This document shows, one piece after another, positions 37,809 through 46,155 of a stretch of 64,000 bases of DNA. Position numbers and translations under genes: made by a program. The notes under the pieces were generated by a model, which saw nothing but the letters and a program-made list of their open reading frames with translations, was not told the DNA's origin and did not search any database. How positions within the stretch are numbered: the stretch's first letter is position 1; each line of letters begins with the position of its first letter. This DNA comes from Leptolyngbyaceae cyanobacterium C42_A2020_001 (GTDB lineage Bacteria; Cyanobacteriota; Cyanobacteriia; Leptolyngbyales; Leptolyngbyaceae), in contig JACYLN010000007.1 in NCBI GenBank assembly GCA_015272515.1, positions 1 through 64,000 on the forward strand, written 5' to 3'.

Positions 37809-39189
37809 TCATGCGTCCTGCCATCGCATTTTTGCGGTATTCAAACACCTGCAACACGGCGCGAATGATGGTGTCAACCACATCGCGATCGCACAGCGCC
37901 AAAAACTCTTCTGCCGACACGCTCCGCTTAAAAAACTCCTTCGCCTGGAGCAGTAACCGACGGGCTTCTGAAAAGCCAATGGATTTGATGATGAAAGTCG
38001 CCACTGGCGAATTCTTCACATCATAGCTAGAAGATTTGGTGCGTCCTTTCTCCAGCAGTTCCAATACTTCCTGCTCTACAGCATTTGCAGGTGGAATCGA
38101 CACGTCGATATTCGGCAAAAAATTCTCAAGCTGCGCCACTGGCAGTCCCCGTCCCGGCAATTCACCCATCATGGTTGCCAGGGGGATATCCTGCCCAATT
38201 CGTTGAGAGAGAGCTTCAATTACGGCGATCGACAGCAGCTTACTACCCAAATATAGCCGAGCCACTTCCAGGTTCTTTTGGGTGCGGCAAATCAACGATT
38301 GATAAAGTTCTGGTGCAGGTTCATCCTGATAGCGTTGAAACACCAGTTCTGGCTTGAGGAAGTTCATGAAGCCTTCCATTTTTTGCAGAGACAGCCGATA
38401 CCCCGACACCGTGTAAGCATTGGCACTGGTGAGGTCGTGGTTAGTTTCTGGCATCAGATTCCAGGTATTGTCTAAAAACTCAGCCGAGGCTTCGTAGGCA
38501 AAGTTTTCAATATCTCGATTTGCAAGGCGAATTGCCCGCTTCACGATCGCGTGGATGTCTGCTTCAGTCCACCCTAGCTCAAAGTTATGATTGACCTGCG
38601 ATAAACGCCCAAACAAGCGATCGCCCACAGATTGTCCACTTTCTGAAGGAGGGCGGAAAGGAATTGTCGCTTCAATACAGGCGACAATTTGAGCAATGAT
38701 GGCGGGCGGAAGCGCGTGTTCCAAACTTTTCGCCGCAATCACAGCACTTAAAAACTCATTTTGTCCGGCAGTAGGCAGCAGCGTTTGCCCCGGTGTAAAG
38801 CCAAAAATTTGAGACACCATCTCAAACAGGGGATCATTGGGCAACTGCCAGCGCTCCAGAATCACGAGTTGTCCACCAATTTCCTTAACAAAAGGCGCAA
38901 CATAGCGGCTGGTGTTAACGCTCACAACCTGATCCACCTGCACGTACACCAAGTCGTGAAACAGTGCCGATAACACCTCGATCGCATCCCCCGACTCACC
39001 CACCTCAAAGATGTGTTCCGGCGTGTGAAAATACCGCCAGGGACCTGACATCGTTTGAATGATCAGTTCTGCCGTCATCGAAATTTGAGCGGGATCGGCT
39101 TTGCCGCCGAGTTGCTCAATTGCGTGGTTGAGTTCGTCAAAACAACGCTCATAATCTTGTCCAAAGCCCTGTTCCGGTCCTTGCCGCAT
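37789..39189 (-). CDS. HD-domain-like protein upstream of RNase/barstar
   Basis: About 466 residues from the ATG at 39189, supported by GGAG eight bases upstream; the frame extends to a TTG at 39288. WRYFHTPEHIFEV...LSALFHDLVY gives two histidines and an HD pair that fit a metal-binding HD-type phosphohydrolase. The rest is helical, with FAYEASAEFLDNTWNLMPETN and repeated helices at the C-terminus. The family is mostly cyanobacterial; activity is unproven. It is first in a three-gene unit with the RNase and barstar. Confidence 0.7.
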   Translation of the reverse strand: MRQGPEQGFGQDYERCFDELNHAIEQLGGKADPAQISMTAELIIQTMSGPWRYFHTPEHIFEVGESGDAIEVLSALFHDLVYVQVDQVVSVNTSRYVAPFVKEIGGQLVILERWQLPNDPLFEMVSQIFGFTPGQTLLPTAGQNEFLSAVIAAKSLEHALPPAIIAQIVACIEATIPFRPPSESGQSVGDRLFGRLSQVNHNFELGWTEADIHAIVKRAIRLANRDIENFAYEASAEFLDNTWNLMPETNHDLTSANAYTVSGYRLSLQKMEGFMNFLKPELVFQRYQDEPAPELYQSLICRTQKNLEVARLYLGSKLLSIAVIEALSQRIGQDIPLATMMGELPGRGLPVAQLENFLPNIDVSIPPANAVEQEVLELLEKGRTKSSSYDVKNSPVATFIIKSIGFSEARRLLLQAKEFFKRSVSAEEFLALCDRDVVDTIIRAVLQVFEYRKNAMAGRMNAEVKV

Positions 39190-39553
39190 AGCGGTTTCTC
39201 CACTCGTGTTGAGTGCGATGCACTGAGTTTTTTGAATGGTATCAGGAATAGTTCGGAGTTGTGACATGGGTTGATACCATTCCCCCAACGCAACACGACT
39301 CCTATTGAAACTGCTCTACAATCCAGAATGCCCAACCAGGGAACCGACATCTCATTCCTTATCTTACAAAGCTCACCCCGAACGCAGGGAAATTCAATAA
39401 ATTGCAATTCTTTCAGGACACACCCTTCAGCTCAAAGAAAGACGAGACATCATGCCACCAGCTATTGAATTCCGATTTTCTGGCATTTTTCCCAGGCCAA
39501 TGCAGGGATATTAAACGTAACATCCCTACAAACCTGGTAACAGATGGTGAGGC

Positions 39554-41107
39554 TCAGGCGAGGTGAGCTTGAACTGTGGCAACCAACGACTCAGTCCAAC
39601 GAGTGACCAACTCATCACTCACCGCTTCTACCATGACGCGAATCACTGGCTCAGTTCCCGATGCCCGCACGAGCACTCGCCCCTGACTGCCCATCGCGGC
39701 TTCTGCTTGAGCGATCGCTGCCTGCAACGGTTCACATTCTTTCCAGTTCAAGCGGCGAGTGCGATCTTCTACCCGCACATTTTTTAGCAGTTGGGGATAC
39801 GTTTGGAAGCTAGCCTCTACAAGCGCTGATAGCGAACCACCCGCCTGCCGAGTTAAAGCTGCTAAATGTAGTGCCGTTAGCAAACCATCTCCACTCACCC
39901 CATAATGACGACACAATACATGCCCAGACTGCTCACCGCCGAGCATAGCTCCAGTCCGCAGCATTTCAGCATGAACGTATTGATCGCCAACCGCTGCCCG
40001 AATTAGCTTGCCGCCCTGTTGCTCCCAGGCACGCTCAAAGCCCAGGTTGGACATCACCGTTGCCACGATCGCGTTTCCAGGCAACTGATTTTGTTGGCGC
40101 AGTGCATTCCCCCATAGGTAGAGAATGTAATCGCCATCCACTGAGCGTCCTTGAGAATCCACAGCCAGCACCCGATCAGCATCCCCATCAAACGCAAAGC
40201 CCATATCTGCTTGATGTTCCTCCACGGCTGCCTTGAGATGCCCTAAGTGGGTTGAGCCACAGTTGACGTTGATGCGATCGCCATCCGGGCGATCGTTCAA
40301 ACAAATGACATCTGCACCCAGCGCTTTGAAAGTCAGAGGAGCCAGTTCTACCGCCGCTCCCCACGCTAAATCCAAAACAATCCGCAGCCCTGCCAGAGGT
40401 CGCTCCCCCGTTTGAACCGCCAGCAAGGATGCTTGCAACGAAGTTTGATACGCACTTAACAGCTCAGGACGATGATAATGCCGCCCCCAACCTTTCATCA
40501 CCAGTGCCTCTGGCGAATGCCACTGCCCCCGCAACGCTGCTTCAATCTGGTCTTGCAGCGTCAACGCCAATTTGCTGCCATCCGCTCCAAAAAACTTGAT
40601 CCCGTTATCTTCAGGGGGATTGTGGCTGGCAGAGATCATCACACCACCGATCGCTGCCGTTGCACTGGTCAAATGCGCCACGCTAGGAGTAGGGCACAAG
40701 CCCAAATCCCACACCTCTAACCCCGATGCCGTTAGCCCAGCCGACAGTGCCATCGCCAGCATACTGCTGGAATTGCGAGAATCTTGCCCGATCACCACAG
40801 GTCCTAACTGGTAGGAGTCTGCCTGTAAAACTTTGCCAGCCCAAAAGCCAACCTGCATTGCCAGAGGAGCAGTTAATAAATCACCTGCCCGCCCACGGAT
40901 ACCATCCGTTCCAAATAATCGAGTTTCTGGCAGCGACAGCGCTCCCCAAGCAGGAGCTGATTTGATAGCGCTTTCAACAAATGATTCAGCATCAGAACGC
41001 TTACTCTGCCCAAACCGAGCTTCGGTGAGGTCGCCAAACTTTGCCTGAACAATGCTTGTAGACTCCAGGGTACTGAGTTCCTGGGTTTTTAGGGGGGATG
41101 AAACCAT
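39554..41107 (-). CDS. glmM: Phosphoglucosamine mutase
   Basis: Converts glucosamine-6-phosphate to glucosamine-1-phosphate for peptidoglycan precursors. 517 residues, about 60 longer than bacterial norms because of an N-terminal extension before [12 protein letters not shown]. Catalytic phosphoserine S161 in [12 protein letters not shown], metal loop AFDGDADR, sugar loop GEQSGH and phosphate-binding [12 protein letters not shown] are intact. The start is supported by GGAG upstream. Confidence 0.95.
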   Translation of the reverse strand: MVSSPLKTQELSTLESTSIVQAKFGDLTEARFGQSKRSDAESFVESAIKSAPAWGALSLPETRLFGTDGIRGRAGDLLTAPLAMQVGFWAGKVLQADSYQLGPVVIGQDSRNSSSMLAMALSAGLTASGLEVWDLGLCPTPSVAHLTSATAAIGGVMISASHNPPEDNGIKFFGADGSKLALTLQDQIEAALRGQWHSPEALVMKGWGRHYHRPELLSAYQTSLQASLLAVQTGERPLAGLRIVLDLAWGAAVELAPLTFKALGADVICLNDRPDGDRINVNCGSTHLGHLKAAVEEHQADMGFAFDGDADRVLAVDSQGRSVDGDYILYLWGNALRQQNQLPGNAIVATVMSNLGFERAWEQQGGKLIRAAVGDQYVHAEMLRTGAMLGGEQSGHVLCRHYGVSGDGLLTALHLAALTRQAGGSLSALVEASFQTYPQLLKNVRVEDRTRRLNWKECEPLQAAIAQAEAAMGSQGRVLVRASGTEPVIRVMVEAVSDELVTRWTESLVATVQAHLA

Positions 41108-41221
41108 ATATCACTCCACACATCTCACACACAGGAAGATAGCACTTTCTATAAAAAAAGATGTCTTTTTTGGAAAAGTCTCAAAAATCTGCTTGTGTGG
41201 TTCTTGCCGATCCTTCGCCAT

Positions 41222-41515
41222 CTACACGCCTACTTGGTCAAGCAATGGTTGAAATCTATCCCAAGTTAATCCCTGCTGAATATAGCGGGGAGCCTCAGGA
41301 CTATAGGGACTTTGCAGGCGGTCAATCTGGATAATCACTGCATTCTCAGGCAACACGGGCACATCCGGATCGAACGCTGTGGGGCGCATGAGTGAACTGG
41401 AAAATCCCTTAAAAACCATGACCTGGTCAGGTACTCCATCCACCTCAACCTCTATCACTAACACCTCAGCAGAACGCTTCAGAGTATATTTTTCTAATCG
41501 AGAAAGTTGATTCAC
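41222..41515 (-). CDS. Conserved small protein, probably shared with plastids
   Basis: 97 residues. Beta-rich with EVLVIEVEVDGVPDQVMVFKGFSSSLMRPTAFDPDVPVLP followed by YIQQGLTWDRFQPLLDQVG. I associate this pattern with a small family of cyanobacteria and chloroplasts, without a function. Start GTG overlaps the stop of the DUF3177 gene by four bases (GTGA), so both are one operon. Confidence 0.65.
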   Translation of the reverse strand: MNQLSRLEKYTLKRSAEVLVIEVEVDGVPDQVMVFKGFSSSLMRPTAFDPDVPVLPENAVIIQIDRLQSPYSPEAPRYIQQGLTWDRFQPLLDQVGV

Positions 41516-42114
41516 TGTTCAGTTGCTGAGCGACCCTGTTTACCCAAACGGAAGAACACAAAATATCCCAGGCAAAGAACGTATGCCCCCAATGCCAGCA
41601 TTGCCAGCAATCCCAGCGTGTAGGGTTTCATGCCCGCGTTGAACAATTCACGAAACGCCCAGGGAGGTACCAGCCAGAGACGACAGGCTTGATCGGCAAC
41701 CACTTGCTGAGACGGTAGAAAGGCGCATCGCAACCAGGGAATTTGGGCGATCGCCCCCACAATGGAATACACACTCACCGCCCAGCGCCACGAGGTAAAC
41801 GTTAATTTCAGCCAACTCTTCGGCTGCTCAACAACTTCCTCATTCAGATCAACCCAAAACCACAGCGATAGCGGAATCAGAATTCTGGCAAACCAACCCG
41901 AAATAAAGCCAATTGGGTACGCCCCGATAAATAGGTACACAGTGATCAGCAGCAGACTGGCAACCCGCCAATAGATTGCAAGTAGATGCTGAATCGTGTT
42001 GTTTTTCTGAACAAACGCCCAGATCAACAGAGCTAAAGGAAAGAGAACCATCAGCAGCACTGCCAGACGATAATCAGTCCAAACAAAGGACGGCAACCAG
42101 GGTGGGCTTTGCAT
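41512..42114 (-). CDS. DUF3177 membrane protein
   Basis: About 200 residues from the ATG at 42114 (a GTG at 42120 is the outer limit). Five to six helices (YRLAVLLMVLFPLALLIWAF, VASLLLITVYLFIGAYPIGF, LGLLAMLALGAYVLCLGYFV). PSQQVVADQACRLWLVPPW is a lumen or periplasm loop with two cysteines nearby. Cyanobacteria-specific family without known role; cotranscribed with 41222. Confidence 0.8.
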   Translation of the reverse strand: MQSPPWLPSFVWTDYRLAVLLMVLFPLALLIWAFVQKNNTIQHLLAIYWRVASLLLITVYLFIGAYPIGFISGWFARILIPLSLWFWVDLNEEVVEQPKSWLKLTFTSWRWAVSVYSIVGAIAQIPWLRCAFLPSQQVVADQACRLWLVPPWAFRELFNAGMKPYTLGLLAMLALGAYVLCLGYFVFFRLGKQGRSATEQ

Positions 42115-42256
42115 AAGCACGACAAAAAGGGTGGCGATACATTATTGCAAAAAATAAGTAGCTGAATGCTGGTCGGCGTTCAAGCTACTCATTAAGCAAT
42201 GTTTCAGTTGATCAATGAACTTAAGAGACTGAAGATTAAGAGCGCATCAAGCGACT

Positions 42257-42478
42257 TCAATCATCATAAATGCGGCACTCAGCCGCCTCTGGGTTGTCAT
42301 CACAGTATTGCTCAAACGAATTTTTAGGCTTTACCTGACGCTGGTGAGAAGCTTCAGCCTGCAACTCTTCCACAGCATCCCAAGCAGCCGCGCACTCAGG
42401 AGAGTCACTGCCTTTAACGTCACAAACTGCACGCGCTTCTTGCAGTTCATCCTCAATTTTTTGCTTAATATCGCTCAT
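42257..42478 (-). CDS. cp12: CP12 protein
   Basis: 73-residue intrinsically disordered regulator. In the dark (oxidised state) it bridges GAPDH and phosphoribulokinase into an inactive complex. Both disulphide pairs are present: C19/C29 near the AWDAVEEL core (33-40), and C59/C68 in YCDDNPEAAECRIYDD at the C-terminus, which binds GAPDH. The upstream region has a hairpin (42551-42578). Confidence 0.97.
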   Translation of the reverse strand: MSDIKQKIEDELQEARAVCDVKGSDSPECAAAWDAVEELQAEASHQRQVKPKNSFEQYCDDNPEAAECRIYDD

Positions 42479-42550
42479 GAATTTTTCGTCCCAGTCAACG
42501 TGTTCGTGAATGTCAAGGGGCTTTGCAACCAGCCTCTACCTCTTTCGTTG

Positions 42551-42604
42551 ACTTTTGTCTGAAAAAACAGGCAAAAGTTTCTACGGTATCAACTAACTTG
42601 ATAC
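42551..42604. promoter_or_regulatory. Hairpins upstream of cp12
   Basis: ACTTTTGTCTG pairs with CAGGCAAAAGT (42551-42578) around six As: 11 pairs with one T/G wobble. GTATCAA pairs with TTGATAC (42586-42604). On the minus strand this is 73-126 bases before the cp12 start, inside a possible leader. No known riboswitch match. Confidence 0.5.
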
Positions 42605-42678
42605 AAGAGGCGGTTACCAGAAGAGTTGCTCAAGCCGAATAATTTAAGGTTTGCTGCTAGCGACTAGCACAAGCCTGG

Positions 42679-42707
42679 CTGACAACTTATGTTACATATT
42701 TTAATAC
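42679..42707 (+). promoter_or_regulatory. Sigma-70-type promoter for the FIST leader
   Basis: CTGACA (42679-42684), a 17-base spacer, and TAATAC (42702-42707): good housekeeping-sigma consensus. Transcription would begin near 42714 and run into a hairpin-rich leader of about 340 bases before the FIST start at 43052. Confidence 0.6.
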
Positions 42708-42728
42708 GAGTCTATCGCGAAGTCACGC

Positions 42729-42807
42729 CTTTGAGGAGCCGTAACCTTCTGTCAAAGCTCTTTTCTAGTACTTCTTAGGGTGGAAGAAGCACCCGCTTCA
42801 CACGGGT
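42729..42807 (+). ncRNA. Structured leader or small RNA with competing hairpins
   Basis: Four possible stems: CTTTGA/TCAAAG (42729-42757), CTTCTT/AAGAAG (42771-42789), GGGTG/CACCC (42778-42794), ACCCG/CGGGT (42791-42807). The last two share bases 42791-42794 and exclude each other; the second overlaps the third as well. The arrangement resembles an attenuator or switch. It matches no RNA family that I can name. Confidence 0.4.
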
Positions 42808-42953
42808 CAAATAGGCTTAAATACTTACTTCTGGATTGAGCGATCGCGTCTCCACACCATTTTGTAAATTTTTATGAGGTGTTCCTAGCGAACTGTGTTG
42901 TCAGTCACAATTCCCGGTAATTCGTGATGAATAAGGTCTGCTCTATGACGTAC

Positions 42954-42987
42954 ACTCTCTTTAACAGCGCAGTGTGTTGAAGAGAGT
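42954..42987 (+). promoter_or_regulatory. Hairpin in the FIST leader
   Basis: ACTCTCTT (42954-42961) pairs with AAGAGAGT (42980-42987), and AACA/TGTT continues inside a one-base internal loop, giving 12 pairs and an 8-base loop. It is 64 bases before the FIST start codon. Confidence 0.5.
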
Positions 42988-43051
42988 TGTCTAAGTTACC
43001 CCTACTTAATTTGGTACTTGTTGTGAAATCGCTTGACAGGGAGAGACATCG

Positions 43052-44329
43052 ATGGCAGCACCCCTAGATGATCCAATGCATTGGGTTAGCGCCTTATCCA
43101 CCCGTCCATCACTGGAAGCCGCGATCGCCGAAGTCGTTGAGCGGACTCAAGTAGCACTTCAAAGTTCGGCAACGTTAGGATTCATCTTTATTTCCTCTGC
43201 TTTTACAAGCGAATATCCCCGGCTCATGCCACTACTTCAAGAAAAATTGCCCCATGTACCAATCATTGGCTGTGGAGGCGCAGGTGTTGTAGGTATGGGG
43301 AATTACAACCGTGTTCGCGAAATTGAGGGTGAATCGGCTCTGGCACTAACCCTGGCTCACTTGCCGGGTGTGCAAGTCCATCCGTTTTACCTATCGCCCG
43401 AATCATTGCCCGACCTGGATAGTTCCCCCAATGCCTGGGTGGATTTGGTCGGCGTATCGCCCACAGAGCAGCCTCAGTTTGTTCTTTTGGCAGAACCTGC
43501 CTTTGGTAAAGTGAATGACCTGTTGCAAGGGTTGGATTTTGCCTATGCTGGCTCCACAAAGGTGGGCGGTTTAGCTAGCGGTGGGTTTGGCAGTAACGGT
43601 GGTGCGCTGTTCTGGAACTACCGTCTGTATCGAGAGGGGGCAGTTGGCATTGCACTCACTGGCAATATTGTGCTGGAAGCGATCGTGGCCCAGGGATGCC
43701 GCCCCATTGGGCAACCGTTCCTGGTTTCAGAAGGGGAGCGCAACATCATGCTGGCGCTGGAAGCACAGGGTGATAGTGCAACTAATTCATTTGGTCGAGG
43801 AGCTGTTGTTTCACAGAAGGGAACGCCCCTGGAAATGCTGCAAGATTTGATCCAAAATCTGAGCGAAGAGGATCGAATGCTGGCGCAACATTCCCTATTT
43901 GTGGGAGTGGCTCAAAGCGAGTTTAAGCAAACGTTGGAGCAGGGAGATTTTCTGATTCGGCAACTCATTGGGGTTGATCCGCGTGTGGGCGCGATCGCAA
44001 TTGGCGATCGCATTCGTCCGGGGCAGCGCATTCAGTTTCATCTCCGAGATGCTAAAGCCTCCGCAGAAGATTTAGAAACAATGTTACAGCGCTATCAAAC
44101 CCGTACTCCGAACGTCGGCAGCAAAGCCATTGGGGCGTTAATGTTTTCCTGTACAGGACGAGGCGAAGGGCTATACGGACAGCCTGATTTCGACTCAAAA
44201 CTATTTACAGAGTATCTTCCAGGGATTCCAGTCAGTGGCTTCTTTTGCAACGGAGAGATTGGTCCAGTCGGCGGAAGTACTTTTTTGCATGGGTTTACCT
44301 CCGTTTTTGGCATCTTCCGGCAACGATGA
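43052..44329 (+). CDS. FIST domain sensory protein
   Basis: 425 residues with a FIST N domain at about 30-220 (TLGFIFISSAFTSEYPRLMP, PIIGCGGAGVVGMG) and a FIST C domain at about 230-400 (LIQNLSEEDRMLAQHSLFVGV, SKAIGALMFSCTGRGEGLYG, GIPVSGFFCNGEIGPVGGSTFLHGF). FIST proteins are predicted to bind small ligands such as amino acids. No output domain is attached; the next gene, a [2Fe-2S] adenylate cyclase, is the likely partner. RBS GGGAGAG precedes the ATG. Confidence 0.93.
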   Translation: MAAPLDDPMHWVSALSTRPSLEAAIAEVVERTQVALQSSATLGFIFISSAFTSEYPRLMPLLQEKLPHVPIIGCGGAGVVGMGNYNRVREIEGESALALTLAHLPGVQVHPFYLSPESLPDLDSSPNAWVDLVGVSPTEQPQFVLLAEPAFGKVNDLLQGLDFAYAGSTKVGGLASGGFGSNGGALFWNYRLYREGAVGIALTGNIVLEAIVAQGCRPIGQPFLVSEGERNIMLALEAQGDSATNSFGRGAVVSQKGTPLEMLQDLIQNLSEEDRMLAQHSLFVGVAQSEFKQTLEQGDFLIRQLIGVDPRVGAIAIGDRIRPGQRIQFHLRDAKASAEDLETMLQRYQTRTPNVGSKAIGALMFSCTGRGEGLYGQPDFDSKLFTEYLPGIPVSGFFCNGEIGPVGGSTFLHGFTSVFGIFRQR

Positions 44330-44452
44330 ACCGAACTTTTGGCTGGGCGATCGCGAAACAGTTTGTCGGGTAGCAACCAGAATGAGAACGAGAGTTAATC
44401 CGGGCTGTAAGCTTGACCCAATGTAGAGTCAGATAGATGTCAAGCATGATTT

Positions 44453-45487
44453 ATGCAGATTTACTATTTGCCCGATCAGCGAACTGTTGAGGCAGACAAC
44501 GTTTCAACCCTCTTAAATGCATCCCTCGAAGCTGGAATTCCCCACACTCACGTTTGCGGCGGCAATGCTCGTTGCTCCACCTGCCGGGTCATGATTTTGG
44601 AAGGGCAGGAATACTGCGCTCCCCGCACCTCAGCAGAGCAAGAACTGGCAACTCAACTGCAGTTTGAACCCGGTGTGAGATTAGCGTGCCAAACCGTGAT
44701 CGCCCAGAACGGAAAGATTGTGCTGCGGCGGCTCTCCCTGGATGCTGAAGATATGGCACTGTTCTTTGATCAAGCAACCGGAAAAATCACCACCCGAATG
44801 CTAGGGCAAGAAAAATCGATTGCCATCTTATTTGCAGACATTCGCGGCTTTACGGCTTTTGCCGAAGCGCTGCCGCCCTACGACGTAATCTATGTGCTGA
44901 ACCGCTACTTTCAACGCATGGCACAGGTGATCAACCGTCACGCTGGCACGATCAACGTCTACATGGGTGATGGACTGATGGCGCTGTTTGGAGTGGAGAA
45001 TCCTGAGCGGGCAGTAGAGCGGGCAGTGCGGGCTGGGGTTGAAATGTTGACGGTCGTTGAAGACCTCAACCCCTCTCTGGAAATGCTTTATCAGCGTCGT
45101 TTAGAAATTGGCATTGGCATTCACTATGGTGGTACCGTCATTGGCACGATTGGCGATCCTAAAAGCCCTAAGATGACGGCGATCGGTGATGCAGTCAACC
45201 TGGCAAGCCGCATTGAAGCTGCAAATAAAACGCTGGGCACTAAGTTATTAATATCGGAAGAGGCGTATCAAGAAACTCAGACGCAGGTAGTTGTGGGCGA
45301 TCGCTTCAATGTGCAACTTCCAGGCAAAAGCGGAGAGTACTGCCTCTACGAAGTTCAGGACGTAATTCCTTCCCCTGCTTACGATGCAACTTTAGCACTG
45401 AAACTAACTGTACCTGTCCCAGCCCACCCCCCCTCATCCCGTCGCTGGCGAACCAGTTTGTGGAACTTGATCCAAAAAATCTTTTGA
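44453..45487 (+). CDS. [2Fe-2S] ferredoxin domain fused to adenylate/guanylate cyclase
   Basis: 344 residues. The N-terminal plant-type ferredoxin domain has the cluster cysteines C35, C41, C44 and C79. A class III cyclase domain follows (about 118-300): metal aspartates D129 (ILFADIRGFT) and D173 (YMGDGLMALF), and the transition-state pair N249 and R253 (AIGDAVNLASR). All catalytic positions needed for a cyclase are present, so it should make cAMP (or cGMP), with the cluster as a probable redox sensor. The gene is 123 bases after FIST and 100 bases before a ferredoxin gene. No membrane segment. Confidence 0.93.
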   Translation: MQIYYLPDQRTVEADNVSTLLNASLEAGIPHTHVCGGNARCSTCRVMILEGQEYCAPRTSAEQELATQLQFEPGVRLACQTVIAQNGKIVLRRLSLDAEDMALFFDQATGKITTRMLGQEKSIAILFADIRGFTAFAEALPPYDVIYVLNRYFQRMAQVINRHAGTINVYMGDGLMALFGVENPERAVERAVRAGVEMLTVVEDLNPSLEMLYQRRLEIGIGIHYGGTVIGTIGDPKSPKMTAIGDAVNLASRIEAANKTLGTKLLISEEAYQETQTQVVVGDRFNVQLPGKSGEYCLYEVQDVIPSPAYDATLALKLTVPVPAHPPSSRRWRTSLWNLIQKIF

Positions 45488-45587
45488 ACGACATGAGGAA
45501 TCTACCCGAAGTTGGTATTCTGAAAAGTTAGAAATGCGGATCCAATCTGCTCCAAAATTGTCCGACTTGGGCGAATTTAAAGTCACA

Positions 45588-45908
45588 ATGGCACAAACAT
45601 ACACGGTTGAAATTTATCATCAAGGCACCCTTCACACCATCCAGGTTGCCGATGATCAAACTGTTTTAGCAGTAGCAGATGCGGCAGGACTAGATCTTCC
45701 CAGCTCCTGCCATGCAGGCGTTTGCACAACCTGCGCGGCTCAACTCTTGGAAGGCACGGTTGAACAAGGAGACGGCATGGGTATCAGCCCGGAACTACAA
45801 GCTCAGGGTTACGCATTACTGTGTGTTTCCTACCCTCGTTCAGACCTGAAGGTAGAGACTGGGAAAGAAGATACAGTTTATAATCTCCAGTTTGGGCAAT
45901 CCCAGTAG
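45588..45908 (+). CDS. [2Fe-2S] ferredoxin
   Basis: Plant-type ferredoxin of about 106 residues from the ATG at 45588 (MAQTYTVEIYHQG). A start further upstream at 45534 adds 18 unlikely residues. Cluster ligands are in SSCHAGVCTTCAAQLLEG and LLCVSYPRSD, the Cx4Cx2C...C pattern. It may donate electrons in a dedicated pathway or to the neighbouring cyclase domain. It lies downstream of the cyclase on the same strand. Confidence 0.9.
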   Translation: MAQTYTVEIYHQGTLHTIQVADDQTVLAVADAAGLDLPSSCHAGVCTTCAAQLLEGTVEQGDGMGISPELQAQGYALLCVSYPRSDLKVETGKEDTVYNLQFGQSQ

Positions 45909-45966
45909 TAAACTGTGGTTTCTAATGCTTAAACCTGTTGCAAATTACTGACTAATAGAGAATTTT

Positions 45967-46155
45967 ATGACGACTCATTTTATTTCCGCAGAGGTTACTT
46001 TGGCAGAATCGCCAATTGAAATGCAACAGGCGATCGCCACTGAGCTGAAAAAACGTGGAGAACCGCTGCGTTGGGCAGTGACCGAGGTAAATGGGGAGCA
46101 GCAAACAGCCGTGGTTGAGGCAATCGTCACAACAACTGAACGACACGAGGCGTGA
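45967..46155 (+). CDS. Small conserved hypothetical protein
   Basis: 62 residues (MTTHFISAEVTLAESPIEMQQAIATELKKRGEPLRW...). Small alpha/beta protein, no recognised domain. Its stop overlaps the DUF3326 start by 4 bases (GTGA), so they form a translation-coupled pair. Confidence 0.7.
   Translation: MTTHFISAEVTLAESPIEMQQAIATELKKRGEPLRWAVTEVNGEQQTAVVEAIVTTTERHEA

Noticed and set aside
45534-45587. Longer N-terminus for the ferredoxin
   Set aside because: The ferredoxin fold begins at MAQTYTVEIY, so the extra 18 residues do not fit the family.
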